A stretch of DNA of 64,000 nucleotides from Nitrospira sp. (GTDB taxonomy: Bacteria > Nitrospirota > Nitrospiria > Nitrospirales > Nitrospiraceae), in NCBI GenBank assembly GCA_005116835.1, contig SWDM01000004.1, positions 248,227 through 312,226 on the forward strand, written 5' to 3'. The position numbers and the translations under genes were made by a program. The stretch's first letter is position 1, and each line of letters opens with the position of its first letter. Of the stretch, positions 1 to 12,602 are shown one piece after another. The notes beneath the pieces were generated by a model that did no database searches, was not told the DNA's origin, and worked only from the letters and a program-made list of their open reading frames with translations.

Positions 1-546
1 CATATCGCCGGCGACTCCGCGCTGGGCCATCGCTTGGAAACCCATCGTGACTCCTTCGTCTATGGGAAAGCGCCCTGGGACATCCCCACAGCGTTGGAGA
101 TCCGCAAGCAACAACTCAAACAACTGGTTGCGCCGGGGAAGGTCAACGTAAAATATAGCGCGGGAGGACTCATCGACATCGAATATGCCATGCAATACTT
201 ACAAGTGATGCATGGGCACGACCACCCAAGCCTGCGCACGCCCAATACCCTGCAAGCGCTCGCTGCGCTGGTGAATGAAGGATTGATCGCGCGCGCCGAC
301 GGAGCAGGCCTCAGAAAATCCTACATCTTCATCCGGATGTTGGTCGACGGATTGCGCATGGTCAGGGGAAATACCAAGGATCTTGTGCTCCCTCCTCCCG
401 ATTCGGAAGAGTTTATTTCTCTTGCCCGCCGAATCGGCTATACGAAAGACGACTGGAAAGCCGGCGCACGCGATTTACAGGCGGACCTCGAACAGCATAT
501 GGCCCTCACCAAGCAGTTCTTTGAACGGACGTTCGGAAAACTCTAG
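1..546 (+). CDS. glnE: GlnE, glutamine synthetase adenylyltransferase/adenylyl-removing enzyme, C-terminal part
   Basis: The frame is open from base 1, so the gene starts before the window and about 181 C-terminal residues are visible. GlnE adds AMP to, and removes it from, a tyrosine of glutamine synthetase, responding to PII and glutamine. The segment reading KYSAGGLIDIEYAMQYLQ matches the conserved GGxxDIEFxxQYL block at the start of the C-terminal adenylylation-domain tail, and the helical end of the family follows. The TTG at position 34 is internal and not a start. The gene converges on glnA, its substrate, which lies 450 bp away on the other strand. The stop codon is followed at once by a palindromic repeat. 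The family assignment is firm; the N-terminal deadenylylation domain cannot be seen. Confidence 0.93.
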   Translation, partial: HIAGDSALGHRLETHRDSFVYGKAPWDIPTALEIRKQQLKQLVAPGKVNVKYSAGGLIDIEYAMQYLQVMHGHDHPSLRTPNTLQALAALVNEGLIARADGAGLRKSYIFIRMLVDGLRMVRGNTKDLVLPPPDSEEFISLARRIGYTKDDWKAGARDLQADLEQHMALTKQFFERTFGKL

Positions 547-547
547 C

Positions 548-668
548 AGGATGCTGAAAATGTCCGCCAGCAGCGTTCTCGCATCGTTCAGATCCTCAAC
601 GTACCACAGAGGGTACGCCTCGGCCCTTCACTCGCTGCGGCCTTGCTGAACAGCCATTTTGAGCATCC
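548..668. repeat. Large palindromic intergenic repeat, copy 1
   Basis: This 121-bp element begins one base after the glnE stop. Its ends form an inverted repeat (AGGATGCTGAAAATG against CATTTTGAGCATCC, imperfect), and the interior holds a second dyad, GTACC-N6-GGTAC. The same modules (GTTCTCGCATCG, CTCAACGTACC, GGGTACGCCTC, CGCTGCGGCCTTGC) recur near 19.7/20.9 kb and, inverted, at 44.1-44.3 kb. It is a dispersed REP-like family. No open frame is needed to explain it. Confidence 0.85.
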
Positions 669-790
669 AGCTGATTATTCAACACTACTCTCTTACGTGT
701 TAGACAACAGCGAGTCGTGCAAAAATCGAATTTTTCAGCAGACTCCTAGCGCAATTCCTCCAGCATCGCGCAGAGACTCGAAAAATACGG

Positions 791-835
791 GAAATAAAAC
801 GGCGTCCGCCACCCTGTCACAGGAAACGGACGCCG
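791..835 (-). terminator. Rho-independent terminator for glnA
   Basis: CGGCGTCCG at 800-808 pairs with CGGACGCCG at 827-835 (9 bp, GC-rich). Read on the minus strand, the stem is followed by TTTTATTT. It lies about 160 nt beyond the glnA stop and is one of only two hairpins with a convincing U-tract in the window. The rest of 669-995, between the glnE repeat and glnA, shows no gene that I can support. Confidence 0.8.
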
Positions 836-995
836 ATATCTTGTTTGCTTATATCGAGAGGCCAACCGAAGCGCGTGAAATTCTGGACGGGCGAGGCGGC
901 CTCAAGGCTGAAGTGCCCCGATCTTCAAACTCAGCACTTGGTGTCTTCCCTCGTCTCGCTTTTCCCGCCCGTCCCGCTAGTCTCGCGGCATCATT

Positions 996-2405
996 CTACA
1001 CGTCGTAATACAGAACATACTCGTAAGGATGGGGTCGTAACCGCATGGGATCGACCTCCTTGGTGCGTTTGTAATTGATCCAGCTTTCGATCAGATCCTT
1101 GCTGAAGACCCCGCCCTTGAGCAGAAACTGGTGGTCCTGTTCGAGGTTCCGCAAGGCCTCATCGAGACTGCCTGGCATCGTGCGGATGGTCGCCGCTTCT
1201 TCCGGTTCGAGATCGTACAGATCCTTCTCAGCCGGCTCCCCAGGGTTGATCTTGTTCTCGATCCCGTCCAATCCCGCCATGAGCATGGCGGAGAAGGCGA
1301 GATACGGATTCGCCGTCGGGTCAGGAAAACGCACCTCGATCCGCTTGGCTTTCGGGCTCGGTGAGTACATGGGAATTCGGATACCGGCCGATCGATTCCG
1401 GCTGGAATAGGCCAGCAAGACCGGGGCCTCGTACCCTGGGGTCAACCTCTTATAGGAGTTGGTCGTGGGATTCGTGAAGGCAGCCAAGGCCGGCGCATGT
1501 TTCAGGATGCCGCCGATGTAGTAGAGACAGAGTTGCGAGATTCCGGCATATTCCTTCCCCGCAAACAATGGCTTTCCATCTTTCCAGATGCTTTGATGCG
1601 TGTGCATACCGGTGCCGTTATCTCCAAAGATCGGCTTAGGCATGAAGGTAGCCGTTTTACCGTGGCGGCGGGCGACGTTCTTGACGATGTACTTATACAT
1701 CATCAGTTGGTCAGCGGTCTTGACCAAGGGACCGAAACGAATATCGATTTCCGCCTGGCCTGCCGTCGCCGTCTCGTGATGGTGCTTCTCGACGGAAATC
1801 CCGACCTTTTCCATCTCCAAGATCATCTCGCTGCGGATATCCTGTTGCGTATCGATCGGCGGAGCGGGAAAGTAGCCTTCCTTGTGGCGGATCTTTCCGC
1901 CCAGGTTGTGGCCTTCCTGCCCCGTGTTCCAGGCGCCTTCTTCGGAATCGATGAAATAGAAGCCGCTGTGGCCCGTCTGGTCGTATCGGACGTGATCGAA
2001 AATGAAGAACTCCGCCTCCGGCCCCCAGTAGGAAATATCACCGATCTTCGTGCTCTGGAGATATTTTTCCGCCTTCTGCGCCACAAATCGCGGGTCGCGT
2101 TCATAGGGTTCGCGCGTGATCGGATCGACGATGTTGCCGATGAGGCTCATCGTCGGCACCGCGCAGAAGGGATCGAGACAGGCCGTGATCGGATCCGGGA
2201 TCATCAGCAGATCGCTGTTGTTGATCGCCTTCCAGCCACGGATCGACGAACCGTCCAACCCCGATCCATCCTTGAAGAGCCCTTCAGTCAGCTCGCCCAC
2301 AGGAACTGAGAAATGCTGCCAAGTGCCGATCAGATCCACAAATTTCAGGTCCACGATCTGGACCTTGTGTTTTTTTGCAAACTCCAGTGCCTCACGGGGA
2401 TTCAT
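996..2405 (-). CDS. glnA: Glutamine synthetase, type I
   Basis: This enzyme makes glutamine from glutamate, ammonium and ATP, the main route of ammonium assimilation. At 469 residues it has the usual length of bacterial GSI-beta. Recognisable blocks are DGSSIRGW near residue 52, the ATP/metal segment [10 protein letters not shown] near 128, [15 protein letters not shown] near 207, the NRSAGIRIP substrate loop, and [10 protein letters not shown] near 398, which holds the tyrosine that GlnE adenylylates. The start codon is preceded by GGAGGAGAG at good spacing. Only 29 nt separate it from glnD, so amtB-glnB-glnD-glnA is probably one transcript. The nearby glnE and glnD agree with regulation by adenylylation. 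Confidence 0.98.
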   Translation of the reverse strand: MNPREALEFAKKHKVQIVDLKFVDLIGTWQHFSVPVGELTEGLFKDGSGLDGSSIRGWKAINNSDLLMIPDPITACLDPFCAVPTMSLIGNIVDPITREPYERDPRFVAQKAEKYLQSTKIGDISYWGPEAEFFIFDHVRYDQTGHSGFYFIDSEEGAWNTGQEGHNLGGKIRHKEGYFPAPPIDTQQDIRSEMILEMEKVGISVEKHHHETATAGQAEIDIRFGPLVKTADQLMMYKYIVKNVARRHGKTATFMPKPIFGDNGTGMHTHQSIWKDGKPLFAGKEYAGISQLCLYYIGGILKHAPALAAFTNPTTNSYKRLTPGYEAPVLLAYSSRNRSAGIRIPMYSPSPKAKRIEVRFPDPTANPYLAFSAMLMAGLDGIENKINPGEPAEKDLYDLEPEEAATIRTMPGSLDEALRNLEQDHQFLLKGGVFSKDLIESWINYKRTKEVDPMRLRPHPYEYVLYYDV

Positions 2406-2434
2406 ACCGACTCTCCTCCTTATTCACATCCGAC

Positions 2435-6998
<4,564 letters not shown>

Positions 6999-7397
6999 AA
7001 TTGTATCCTTTCATCCCTTGGTTCAGGACGAGGTTGACAATAAGTTCTAAACTGTTGCATCCCAGACTACCCATTCATACCTGCTGCACCGTCCGATCCT
7101 CTCGCCCGGCGGAGCTATTCTCGTTCGGCTTTCGAATGGACTGCAAGCACGACTGCACGATCTTACTTGCGCGAAGCCCCGGCCGGCTTCTGTCTTGAAC
7201 GCCTCGCGACAGCATTCATGAATAATCCGGGCTAGCGGCCCTCCTGGTTTGTCTCACGCTTCTCTTTGTCGGACGGGGTTCCCTTGCCCGACGTAGGGGT
7301 GAGTGAGTCGACTCAACTCCCCACAACTTGCCCTGCCAAATAATTTCTTCAATCTCACCTGACTAACCAGCTGCACCCCGTCTTCCCTCATCCGTTT
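6999..7397. other. Intergenic region upstream of amtB
   Basis: This is about 400 bp between two minus-strand genes. I see no supportable gene. It should hold the amtB promoter, but neither a good sigma-70 pair nor a TGGCAC-N5-TTGC sigma-54 site on the minus strand could be defended by eye. Confidence 0.5.
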
Positions 7398-7429
7398 GCT
7401 CCCTTCGTGGCCTAGGCCACGAAGGGAGC
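7398..7429. terminator. 32-bp perfect palindrome downstream of the porin gene
   Basis: GCTCCCTTCGTGGCCT at 7398-7413 is followed directly by its exact reverse complement to 7429, with no loop. It lies 39 nt beyond the stop of the minus-strand porin gene. It has no U-tract. It is probably a 3'-end hairpin or a bidirectional barrier, although a dimeric protein-binding site cannot be excluded. Confidence 0.6.
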
Positions 7430-7468
7430 CACCTCTTCACAAATCAACCGACCTCAGAACCCCGTCCC

Positions 7469-8815
7469 TTAGAACAGATAGACGGCTGAGAAACCCAAGG
7501 TTGATTGATTGTCCACTCCCCGTTGACCATAGAGGAACGCATCCTTGTTCGAAATGTCGTGCCGGAACTCCATCCGCGTCATCAGCGAAGGAGCCGGCTT
7601 GTATTGAAGCGTAAAGGTATAGGACTGGAGGGTCTGTTCGACTCCAGTGCCCGTTGCAGTATTAAAAATACCACTGACACCAGAACCAGTACCAGTCGTA
7701 AACCCATTGCCTGCTGTAATAGCACAGGTATTTGAGCCGCCGTTGAAATTACCGCCCCCGACACAAGTACGAGTTCCACCTGCATCCTCGAAGAGCTCTC
7801 CACGAACCCTGACGCTGAATGCATGGGGCTTCGATTGATCGTTGAAGTCATGGGTGTAATAGGCGAGGATCGCATTCCAGCGAGCATTCTGAGATGCACT
7901 GGTTGCACTGGCATTACCCTCGTTTCCGTAATAGGGCTCGATGATGAGAGTATCCCTGTCGGTCGGCTTGATCGTGATGAGGGCTCCCACCACCGTTCGC
8001 TTGGCAGTAGGATCGCACCCGGTAGCCCTTACACATCCAGCAACGGCTGCATTACCACCGCCAGTTCCGGCGGGATTGCCAGCATTGCCATTCGACTGTT
8101 CTGCTCCGTAGGATCCGTACACGGTAAACCCAAACTTCTCGTGCGGGGTCAAAGCCAGGTTCCATGTGACTGTTTTGCCCCGGTTGTTGTCCTCGATATT
8201 GTCCCACCCATTGACAAGTCCGACCGCTGCGGTCGCCCATGAGGCAAAGGGATAGGTGAAGCGGATACCGGTCTCAGTAAAGGCCTGTGACAAACCGAAC
8301 GTGAAGCTGCGGGAGAAGTTCGGATTCTCCCAGCTGTTGATCACCTCAAGCCCGATCAAGGTATTGATCTTTCCTGCTTGAATCTTTAAACCGTTGCCGA
8401 TCGGGACGATGTACTCTGCATAGAGTTCATGGACGTCCAGCTCGTTGCTGTCGGTGCCGGGCTGGTAATTCGTGCGGGCCCGGGAGAATCTGGACTGGGC
8501 CCCAAAGTTGACCCTTGCGCGAAAGCCCACCCGGTCCATGGCGCTGCCTGCCGTGGCAGGCCGTTCCACCATAAACTGCGCCACCTGCGGCACGAACGAA
8601 TTCGCCTGCGAATCGAATATGCGCAATTGGTTCAGGTTTGTTTGCGGATTGTTGAAATTCTGCGTGTAGGAGGCTTCCGCCGCCCCGGAGAACTTAAATC
8701 CCAACTCCTTCCAGGTGGTGTCTGCGTCTGCAGCTAAGGCGGCATGGCCGCCCAGCAGCGAAACCATCGCGCACATTCCTATTCCTATTCCCATACGACT
8801 ACGTGCTGACTTCAT
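7469..8815 (-). CDS. Outer-membrane beta-barrel porin (BBP2/OmpL-like)
   Basis: This 448-residue protein has an N-terminal signal peptide ending near ALAADADT and many alternating amphipathic strands. The opening FKFSGAAEASYTQNFNNPQ with a nearby NQLRIFD segment resembles the putative beta-barrel porin-2 family, and the last residues (GFSAVYLF) end in an aromatic as outer-membrane barrels do. The central region 245-260 and region 355-385 are Gly/Asn/Thr-rich loops with cysteines. The start is set by GAGGAGGACG before ATG. The substrate is unknown. It shares an upstream dyad with the porin gene beside urtA, so it may respond to the same signal. It could carry small nitrogen compounds, but this is only inference. 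Confidence 0.8.
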   Translation of the reverse strand: MKSARSRMGIGIGMCAMVSLLGGHAALAADADTTWKELGFKFSGAAEASYTQNFNNPQTNLNQLRIFDSQANSFVPQVAQFMVERPATAGSAMDRVGFRARVNFGAQSRFSRARTNYQPGTDSNELDVHELYAEYIVPIGNGLKIQAGKINTLIGLEVINSWENPNFSRSFTFGLSQAFTETGIRFTYPFASWATAAVGLVNGWDNIEDNNRGKTVTWNLALTPHEKFGFTVYGSYGAEQSNGNAGNPAGTGGGNAAVAGCVRATGCDPTAKRTVVGALITIKPTDRDTLIIEPYYGNEGNASATSASQNARWNAILAYYTHDFNDQSKPHAFSVRVRGELFEDAGGTRTCVGGGNFNGGSNTCAITAGNGFTTGTGSGVSGIFNTATGTGVEQTLQSYTFTLQYKPAPSLMTRMEFRHDISNKDAFLYGQRGVDNQSTLGFSAVYLF

Positions 8816-8860
8816 ATCATCGTCCTCCTCGTCCGATTGGTGATTCGGTTTGCTCCCTTG

Positions 8861-8910
8861 CCACTCTCACCTCGACGCCATTGTCGATACGCACGCCATT
8901 GTGCGTCACA
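8861..8910 (-). promoter_or_regulatory. Conserved dyad upstream of the porin gene, shared with the urea-locus porin
   Basis: The block CTCACCTCGACGCCATTGTC runs into a dyad ACGCAC-N6-GTGCGT at 8889-8906. The same block and a dyad TGCGCAC-N6-GTGCGCA lie at 29881-29923, upstream of the second porin. In both, the block sits 55-110 bp before the start codon. It is probably an operator or activator site. It resembles an NtrC-type GCAC/GTGC palindrome, but its spacer is one base shorter. Confidence 0.6.
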
Positions 8911-8987
8911 CAGGCCCCTTTGCGCCCATCCGCTACTGACTTTCAACTCGATTCCCACCAGCCTATACAACAGGCACAATCCAGCCA

Positions 8988-9026
8988 ATAAAAAACGTCC
9001 TCTAGCCACTTGGGGCCGGAGGACGT
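8988..9026 (-). terminator. Intrinsic-terminator-like hairpin in the porin leader
   Basis: ACGTCCTC at 8995-9002 pairs with GAGGACGT at 9019-9026. On the minus strand the stem is followed by TTTTTATT. It lies about 175 nt upstream of the porin start and downstream of no minus-strand gene, so it would end either a leader RNA (attenuation) or a small antisense RNA coming from the region before the DUF2490 gene. Confidence 0.6.
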
Positions 9027-9184
9027 CATTGTCCAAGCCGTACTAATGTATGAGTCCGGTGGGAAACGCCATTGTTTCCCTATTCTCAAGGACACCCCCC
9101 ATGGGAGCCCTTATGCTGGGCGCTTTTATACCTGCCCCAGAAATACCTGTCAATGATTATCTCTGGTAACAGGGCGAGAGGAGG

Positions 9185-9259
9185 GAGACTGGACAAGCAA
9201 CCGGCAGTAGCGGACCGAGAGACTTTTGTGTTACTTTTCCGCCGGCCATTTCCAGTCTC
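9185..9259 (+). promoter_or_regulatory. Long-range stem in the DUF2490 5' region
   Basis: GAGACTGGA at 9185-9193 pairs perfectly with TCCAGTCTC at 9251-9259. The enclosed 57 nt contain further GC-rich pairing possibilities (GGCGG/CCGCC type). It lies 80 nt before the DUF2490 start codon and could be part of a structured leader. No known riboswitch consensus was recognised. The rest of 8816-9338 holds no gene that I can support. Confidence 0.4.
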
Positions 9260-9338
9260 GCAGCGGAGGGTGCCGATCTCTCTTAGCCGCAGACACAACT
9301 CTTGTGACAATCCCATCTAATCCAGGAGTGACCTGACT

Positions 9339-10097
9339 ATGAACAGACAGATCCCATCCCGCTATTCAATCGTGCGACCAGCTAGAAAGTTCCTCCTGGC
9401 GCTGTATCTGGCCATCGCGGTTGTCCCCTGTTCCCTGATGCCGTTCGCTTCGCCTGCCGCTTGGGGAGAGATGCAGGACGATTTCCGGATCTGGGGCAAC
9501 GTGACGGCGCGTGGTAATTTCGGGCCCATCGATCCAGATCTCAAACGCTGGCGCTGGTGGATGGAGGTTCAGCCCCGGGCGCGCGAATCGGGAAAAGAAA
9601 TGGACCAACTGTTGATTCGGCCAGGAATCGGCTACGCGCTCACCGACCGCTCTACTTTGTGGATGGGGTATGCCCATGTCACAAATTACCCGGTGGTCGG
9701 CGACGAGATCCATGAAAACAGGTTCTGGCAGCAATATGTCTGGTCGGGGCCGACATTTCTCGGCGCCTTTACCAGCCGAACCAGATTTGAACAGCGCTGG
9801 CAAGACAACGGAAACGATACCGGCGGGCGGTTTCGTCAATTCTTCAAATTCAACTGGCCCTTCTCGTTTCATCCGGCGGCCAGTTTCGTGATGTGGGATG
9901 AAATGTTCGTTCACCTGAATACGACCGACTGGGGCGCGAGGCAAGGGTTCGATCAAAACCGTGGATTTGCCGGTCTCGGCTATCGTTGGCAGCCACAGAT
10001 TTTGACAGAAATTGGGTATCTCAACCAATATATCAACACAGCCAACACCGATCGCATGAATCACATCCTCTCGGTAAATCTGTTTCTCGATTTTTAA
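9339..10097 (+). CDS. DUF2490 domain-containing outer-membrane protein
   Basis: This 252-residue protein has a long N-terminal signal region (KFLLALYLAIAVVPCSLM with AWGEMQDD at the likely cleavage site). The mature part, starting DFRIWGNVTARGNFG and continuing with RWRWWMEVQPR, matches the DUF2490 pattern, a small beta-barrel seen in many Gram-negative bacteria. It ends in LFLDF, with a terminal aromatic as in outer-membrane barrels. GGAG precedes ATG. Its function is unknown. A repeat array begins 12 nt after its stop, and the carbonic anhydrase gene follows in the same direction with its own promoter. Confidence 0.8.
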   Translation: MNRQIPSRYSIVRPARKFLLALYLAIAVVPCSLMPFASPAAWGEMQDDFRIWGNVTARGNFGPIDPDLKRWRWWMEVQPRARESGKEMDQLLIRPGIGYALTDRSTLWMGYAHVTNYPVVGDEIHENRFWQQYVWSGPTFLGAFTSRTRFEQRWQDNGNDTGGRFRQFFKFNWPFSFHPAASFVMWDEMFVHLNTTDWGARQGFDQNRGFAGLGYRWQPQILTEIGYLNQYINTANTDRMNHILSVNLFLDF

Positions 10098-10108
10098 GAT
10101 AAGGACAA

Positions 10109-10270
10109 TAGGCTGAAGGGGTTCAGGGGTACAGCCTGAAGGTGTGAAGGCCGAAGGGATTCAGGCTGAAGGCTGAAATGTTCGGAATATCAAATTCTGA
10201 CCTCTGACCTTCGGCCTGAACCCCTTCAGCCTGTACCCCTTTGGTCTCCGACCTGAATCCCTTCTGCCTA
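10109..10270. repeat. AGGCTGAAGGGGTTC repeat array 1
   Basis: Units of AGGCTGAAGGGGTTCAGG and variants run in one orientation over the left half (from 10109). In the right half (10195-10270) they run inverted as CCTTCGGCCTGAACCCC, CTTCAGCCTG and similar, so the whole array can fold on itself. It starts 12 nt after the DUF2490 stop. Related arrays lie at 12391, 14381 and 30085. Confidence 0.85.
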
Positions 10271-10302
10271 CATACCTAATCCGCTAAGGGCAACAAAGGG
10301 CA

Positions 10303-10332
10303 TTGACAGCATTTTCCCTGGGCAGGTATAAG
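10303..10332 (+). promoter_or_regulatory. Sigma-70-type promoter of the carbonic anhydrase gene
   Basis: TTGACA at 10303-10308 and TATAAG at 10327-10332 are separated by 18 bp. They lie about 75 nt before the start codon, which has a strong AAAGGAGGT ribosome site. The match to consensus is 11 of 12 bases. Confidence 0.65.
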
Positions 10333-10408
10333 GGTGCCCATAAGGACGGGGGAAGAACGGCGTATTGAAAGAGCAAAACAACTCGGGCGTTACTAAAGGA
10401 GGTATGTC

Positions 10409-11269
10409 GTGAGGAAGCTGATTGCAAGCACGGTCGGATTGACGATGGTGACGCTCCTCAGTCCTCTGGTTTGGGCCCAGCAGGATGACAAGGCCCCGGT
10501 CCCATCAGTCAAAACACAGGCTGTGCCACTTCCTCATGACACGCCCCACTGGGACTACCAAGGCAAAAGGGGTCCTCGGTTCTGGGGTAAACTCGATCCG
10601 GACTTTTCGCTCTGTGAAGAGGGCAAGAACCAGTCGCCTATCGATATTGCAAAAACCACTCCTGCCACACTTCCGAAACTCCAAGCTGATTTCAGTCCGG
10701 CGAAGCTCCAGATCGTGCACCACGAGCATATCGCCGACGAGATCAATAACGGCCATACCATCCAGGTCAACTATTCAGAAGGCGATACCCTCTCCATCGG
10801 AGACACCACTTACGAGCTCATCCAGTTCCATTTCCACAGTCCGAGCGAGCACACAGTCAAAGGTAAGTATTACCCGATGGAAATACATTTCGTGCACAAG
10901 TCTGCATCGGGTGCCCTGGCGGTCGTCGGCGTATTCATCGAGAAAGGCGCACACAATGCGGCCTTCGACCCAATCTGGGCAAACCTACCGAAGCAACAGG
11001 GGGTAGTATCACACTACGAGCATGTCCAAGTGAACGTGGATGACCTCCTGCCGCACAGCACCAAGAGCTACCGTTACGACGGTTCGCTGACCACCCCGCC
11101 TTGTTCAGAGGGGGTGAAGTGGATCGTCATGCAGTCCCCCATCCAGCTATCGGCGGCGCAGATCAAACAATTCACCTCACTCATTAAGGCGAACAATCGG
11201 CCGGTGCAGCCCTTACATCACCGAGTGACCGTGTCCGATGCGGTTGCAGAAAAGGTGATGGCCAATTGA
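10409..11269 (+). CDS. Alpha-type carbonic anhydrase, exported
   Basis: The enzyme interconverts CO2 and bicarbonate with a zinc ion. It is 286 residues: a signal peptide (LIASTVGLTMVTLLSPLVWA), then an alpha-CA fold. Zinc ligands are the two histidines of QFHFHSPSEH near residue 143 and the one in MEIHFVH near 165. GKNQSPIDI near 73 and SLTTPPCSEG near 228 are also family marks, and one Cys in each of SLCEEG and PPCSEG can form the usual disulfide. It is expected in the periplasm, where it could help supply inorganic carbon to an autotroph or buffer the products of urea hydrolysis. The start is GTG with AAAGGAGGT. It is clearly not a beta or gamma type. Confidence 0.95.
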   Translation: MRKLIASTVGLTMVTLLSPLVWAQQDDKAPVPSVKTQAVPLPHDTPHWDYQGKRGPRFWGKLDPDFSLCEEGKNQSPIDIAKTTPATLPKLQADFSPAKLQIVHHEHIADEINNGHTIQVNYSEGDTLSIGDTTYELIQFHFHSPSEHTVKGKYYPMEIHFVHKSASGALAVVGVFIEKGAHNAAFDPIWANLPKQQGVVSHYEHVQVNVDDLLPHSTKSYRYDGSLTTPPCSEGVKWIVMQSPIQLSAAQIKQFTSLIKANNRPVQPLHHRVTVSDAVAEKVMAN

Positions 11270-11396
11270 CGATTCAAAGATAAACACAAGACGAGGCAGA
11301 CGGGATATTGAGCCCGTGTGAAAATGCTATCTTTGGGTCCTGGTTGGAGAGGCTCCTGGCAATGACCGGTCGTCTGTGCTAGATTCCCTCCCACCT

Positions 11397-12377
11397 ATGG
11401 CTTTTGCTTCACCGCATTCGGCACGACAAGACGCGCCTTGTTTCAAGCAAGGTCGCGGCTCCCTGGTTAACCCTCGTTTCACGTTTCACGCTTCACGTTT
11501 CACGATTCCGCTGCTCCTCCTCTGTCTATTGGGTACGGCTTGCAGCACTGGCCAGACCGGCAAGGTTCTCTTCGAGGATCAGCGCGGAGTCGTATCTCTT
11601 CAACCGATACCGGACGAGTCGATCCAGGCCAGCCATCCGATCAACCTTGATCCGACCCTTCTTGCCAAGATATTGAAAGGCATGGGAGTTCAGGATCAGG
11701 AACGAGGCCTTCAGAGAATACTGTCGGGACCAGCGCCATCCATCCCGGTTTTCTCGGATACTGAGATCCAATTTCTTGCTCCCCTGCTTGCGGAAGGCTT
11801 GCGGACTGCTACGCCGGATCAACGTATCGAGTATCGTGTCCACACGACGCACGAGGGCTCCATGCTGGAGTCATCGACCACCGAAACCACCGCCGGTTCC
11901 CTCTATGCTTATGGCCGACAATTATTCGTCATTCTTTCCCAATATCGATATTCACCGATGAGGGCGAACCTGAACATGGGCGACATGGCCTACCGGTCTC
12001 GTCCACAGGACTCTTCAGGCCTCCGAACCAGTATTCTGCTGTTTACCCCGAGCACCGCGGAACGGTCCGAGGCCTTCGACCCACCGGCAGGGGGAAAGAC
12101 GACCGATCGATTTATCGCCGTCGATTACCAGATGTTGCAACAGGCGCCGGCAGCAACAGTCACCGAGCAGCCAGCGCATCAGACGGGACAGGCTACAACG
12201 ACTCAGGGAACGCCTGCAGGAACCGGCACATCCGGAACTCAAGCCAACTCCACAGAGGCTCTGGCGCAGGAAGTTGAAGCGCTCCGGAAGGAACTGCAAT
12301 CGGTTCAAAAACAACTCGGCAACCAACCGGCCAAACAAGACAGCCCGAAGAAGAAAACGACACCGGCGAAAAAGTGA
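11397..12377 (+). CDS. Lipoprotein of unknown function, paralogue 1
   Basis: This is a secreted lipoprotein: a hydrophobic stretch IPLLLLCLLGTACS gives a lipobox with Cys near residue 49. The body (VSLQPIPDESIQASHPINL, then a segment ending FLAPLLAEGLRTATPDQRIE) is clearly related to the protein at 33479-34396. It ends in a Thr/Gln-rich linker, a short coiled coil (EVEALRKELQSVQKQL) and a Lys-rich tail. The start is uncertain. The GTG at 11376 overlaps a possible -10 element (TGCTAGATT), so the ATG at 11397 is preferred, but about 30 residues before the signal core are partly encoded by heptamer repeats and may not belong to the protein. I do not recognise a function. Confidence 0.7.
   Translation: MAFASPHSARQDAPCFKQGRGSLVNPRFTFHASRFTIPLLLLCLLGTACSTGQTGKVLFEDQRGVVSLQPIPDESIQASHPINLDPTLLAKILKGMGVQDQERGLQRILSGPAPSIPVFSDTEIQFLAPLLAEGLRTATPDQRIEYRVHTTHEGSMLESSTTETTAGSLYAYGRQLFVILSQYRYSPMRANLNMGDMAYRSRPQDSSGLRTSILLFTPSTAERSEAFDPPAGGKTTDRFIAVDYQMLQQAPAATVTEQPAHQTGQATTTQGTPAGTGTSGTQANSTEALAQEVEALRKELQSVQKQLGNQPAKQDSPKKKTTPAKK
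11475..11504. repeat. TTTCACG heptamer tract
   Basis: Four tandem heptamers CGTTTCA/CGCTTCA lie at the start of the lipoprotein gene and would encode FTFHASRFT. The same heptamer, inverted as CGTGAAG, occurs at 15436-15460 and 17751-17884. Confidence 0.75.
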
Positions 12378-12390
12378 CAGTGCAGGTTGA

Positions 12391-12555
12391 TAGGCTGAAG
12401 GGGTTCAGGCTGAAGGTGGAACTATGATGCCCAAGACGAGAGCTTTCGGAGCGTCGGACCTCGGCCTTTGATTTTCAGCCCTCCGCCTGAACCCCTTCAG
12501 CCTGAACCCCTTCAGCCTAACAACCTTCGATCCACAGCCTGAACCCCTTCAGCCT
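12391..12555. repeat. AGGCTGAAGGGGTTC repeat array 2
   Basis: It opens with AGGCTGAAGGGGTTC 14 nt after the lipoprotein stop and closes with three inverted CTGAACCCCTTCAGCCT units, so the two ends can pair. It fills the gap between this lipoprotein and the convergent nadE. Confidence 0.85.
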
Positions 12556-12602
12556 ATCGCAACTCATAGCATCGCTCCCTGCGATGCTATGAGTTGCGAT
12601 AG
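12554..12602 (-). terminator. 22-bp perfect hairpin overlapping the nadE stop codon
   Basis: Bases 12554-12575 pair perfectly with 12581-12602 around a 5-nt loop (TCCCT). The right arm encodes the last four residues and the stop codon of nadE, so the left arm is an inverted copy of the gene's own 3' end. It has no U-tract. It is likely to act as a 3'-end barrier or stabiliser. Confidence 0.7.

Noticed and set aside
643..1008. Open frames in the glnE-glnA gap.
   Set aside because: They run through the palindromic repeat and the glnA terminator and have no ribosome site or family resemblance.
6999..7200. A sigma-54 promoter was sought upstream of amtB because rpoN is in the window.
   Set aside because: The best GC/GG spacing candidates lacked the TGGCAC and TTGC boxes, so none is reported.
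9175..9260. GGACCGAGAGAC in the DUF2490 leader recalls part of the guanidine-I (ykkC) riboswitch.
   Set aside because: The other conserved blocks of that riboswitch (ACUAGGGUUCC and the 3' pairing element) are not present, so it is treated as a chance match.
10109..10270. Repeat units with short gaps could suggest a CRISPR array.
   Set aside because: Units are degenerate, occur in both orientations within one array, spacers are irregular and no cas genes are nearby.
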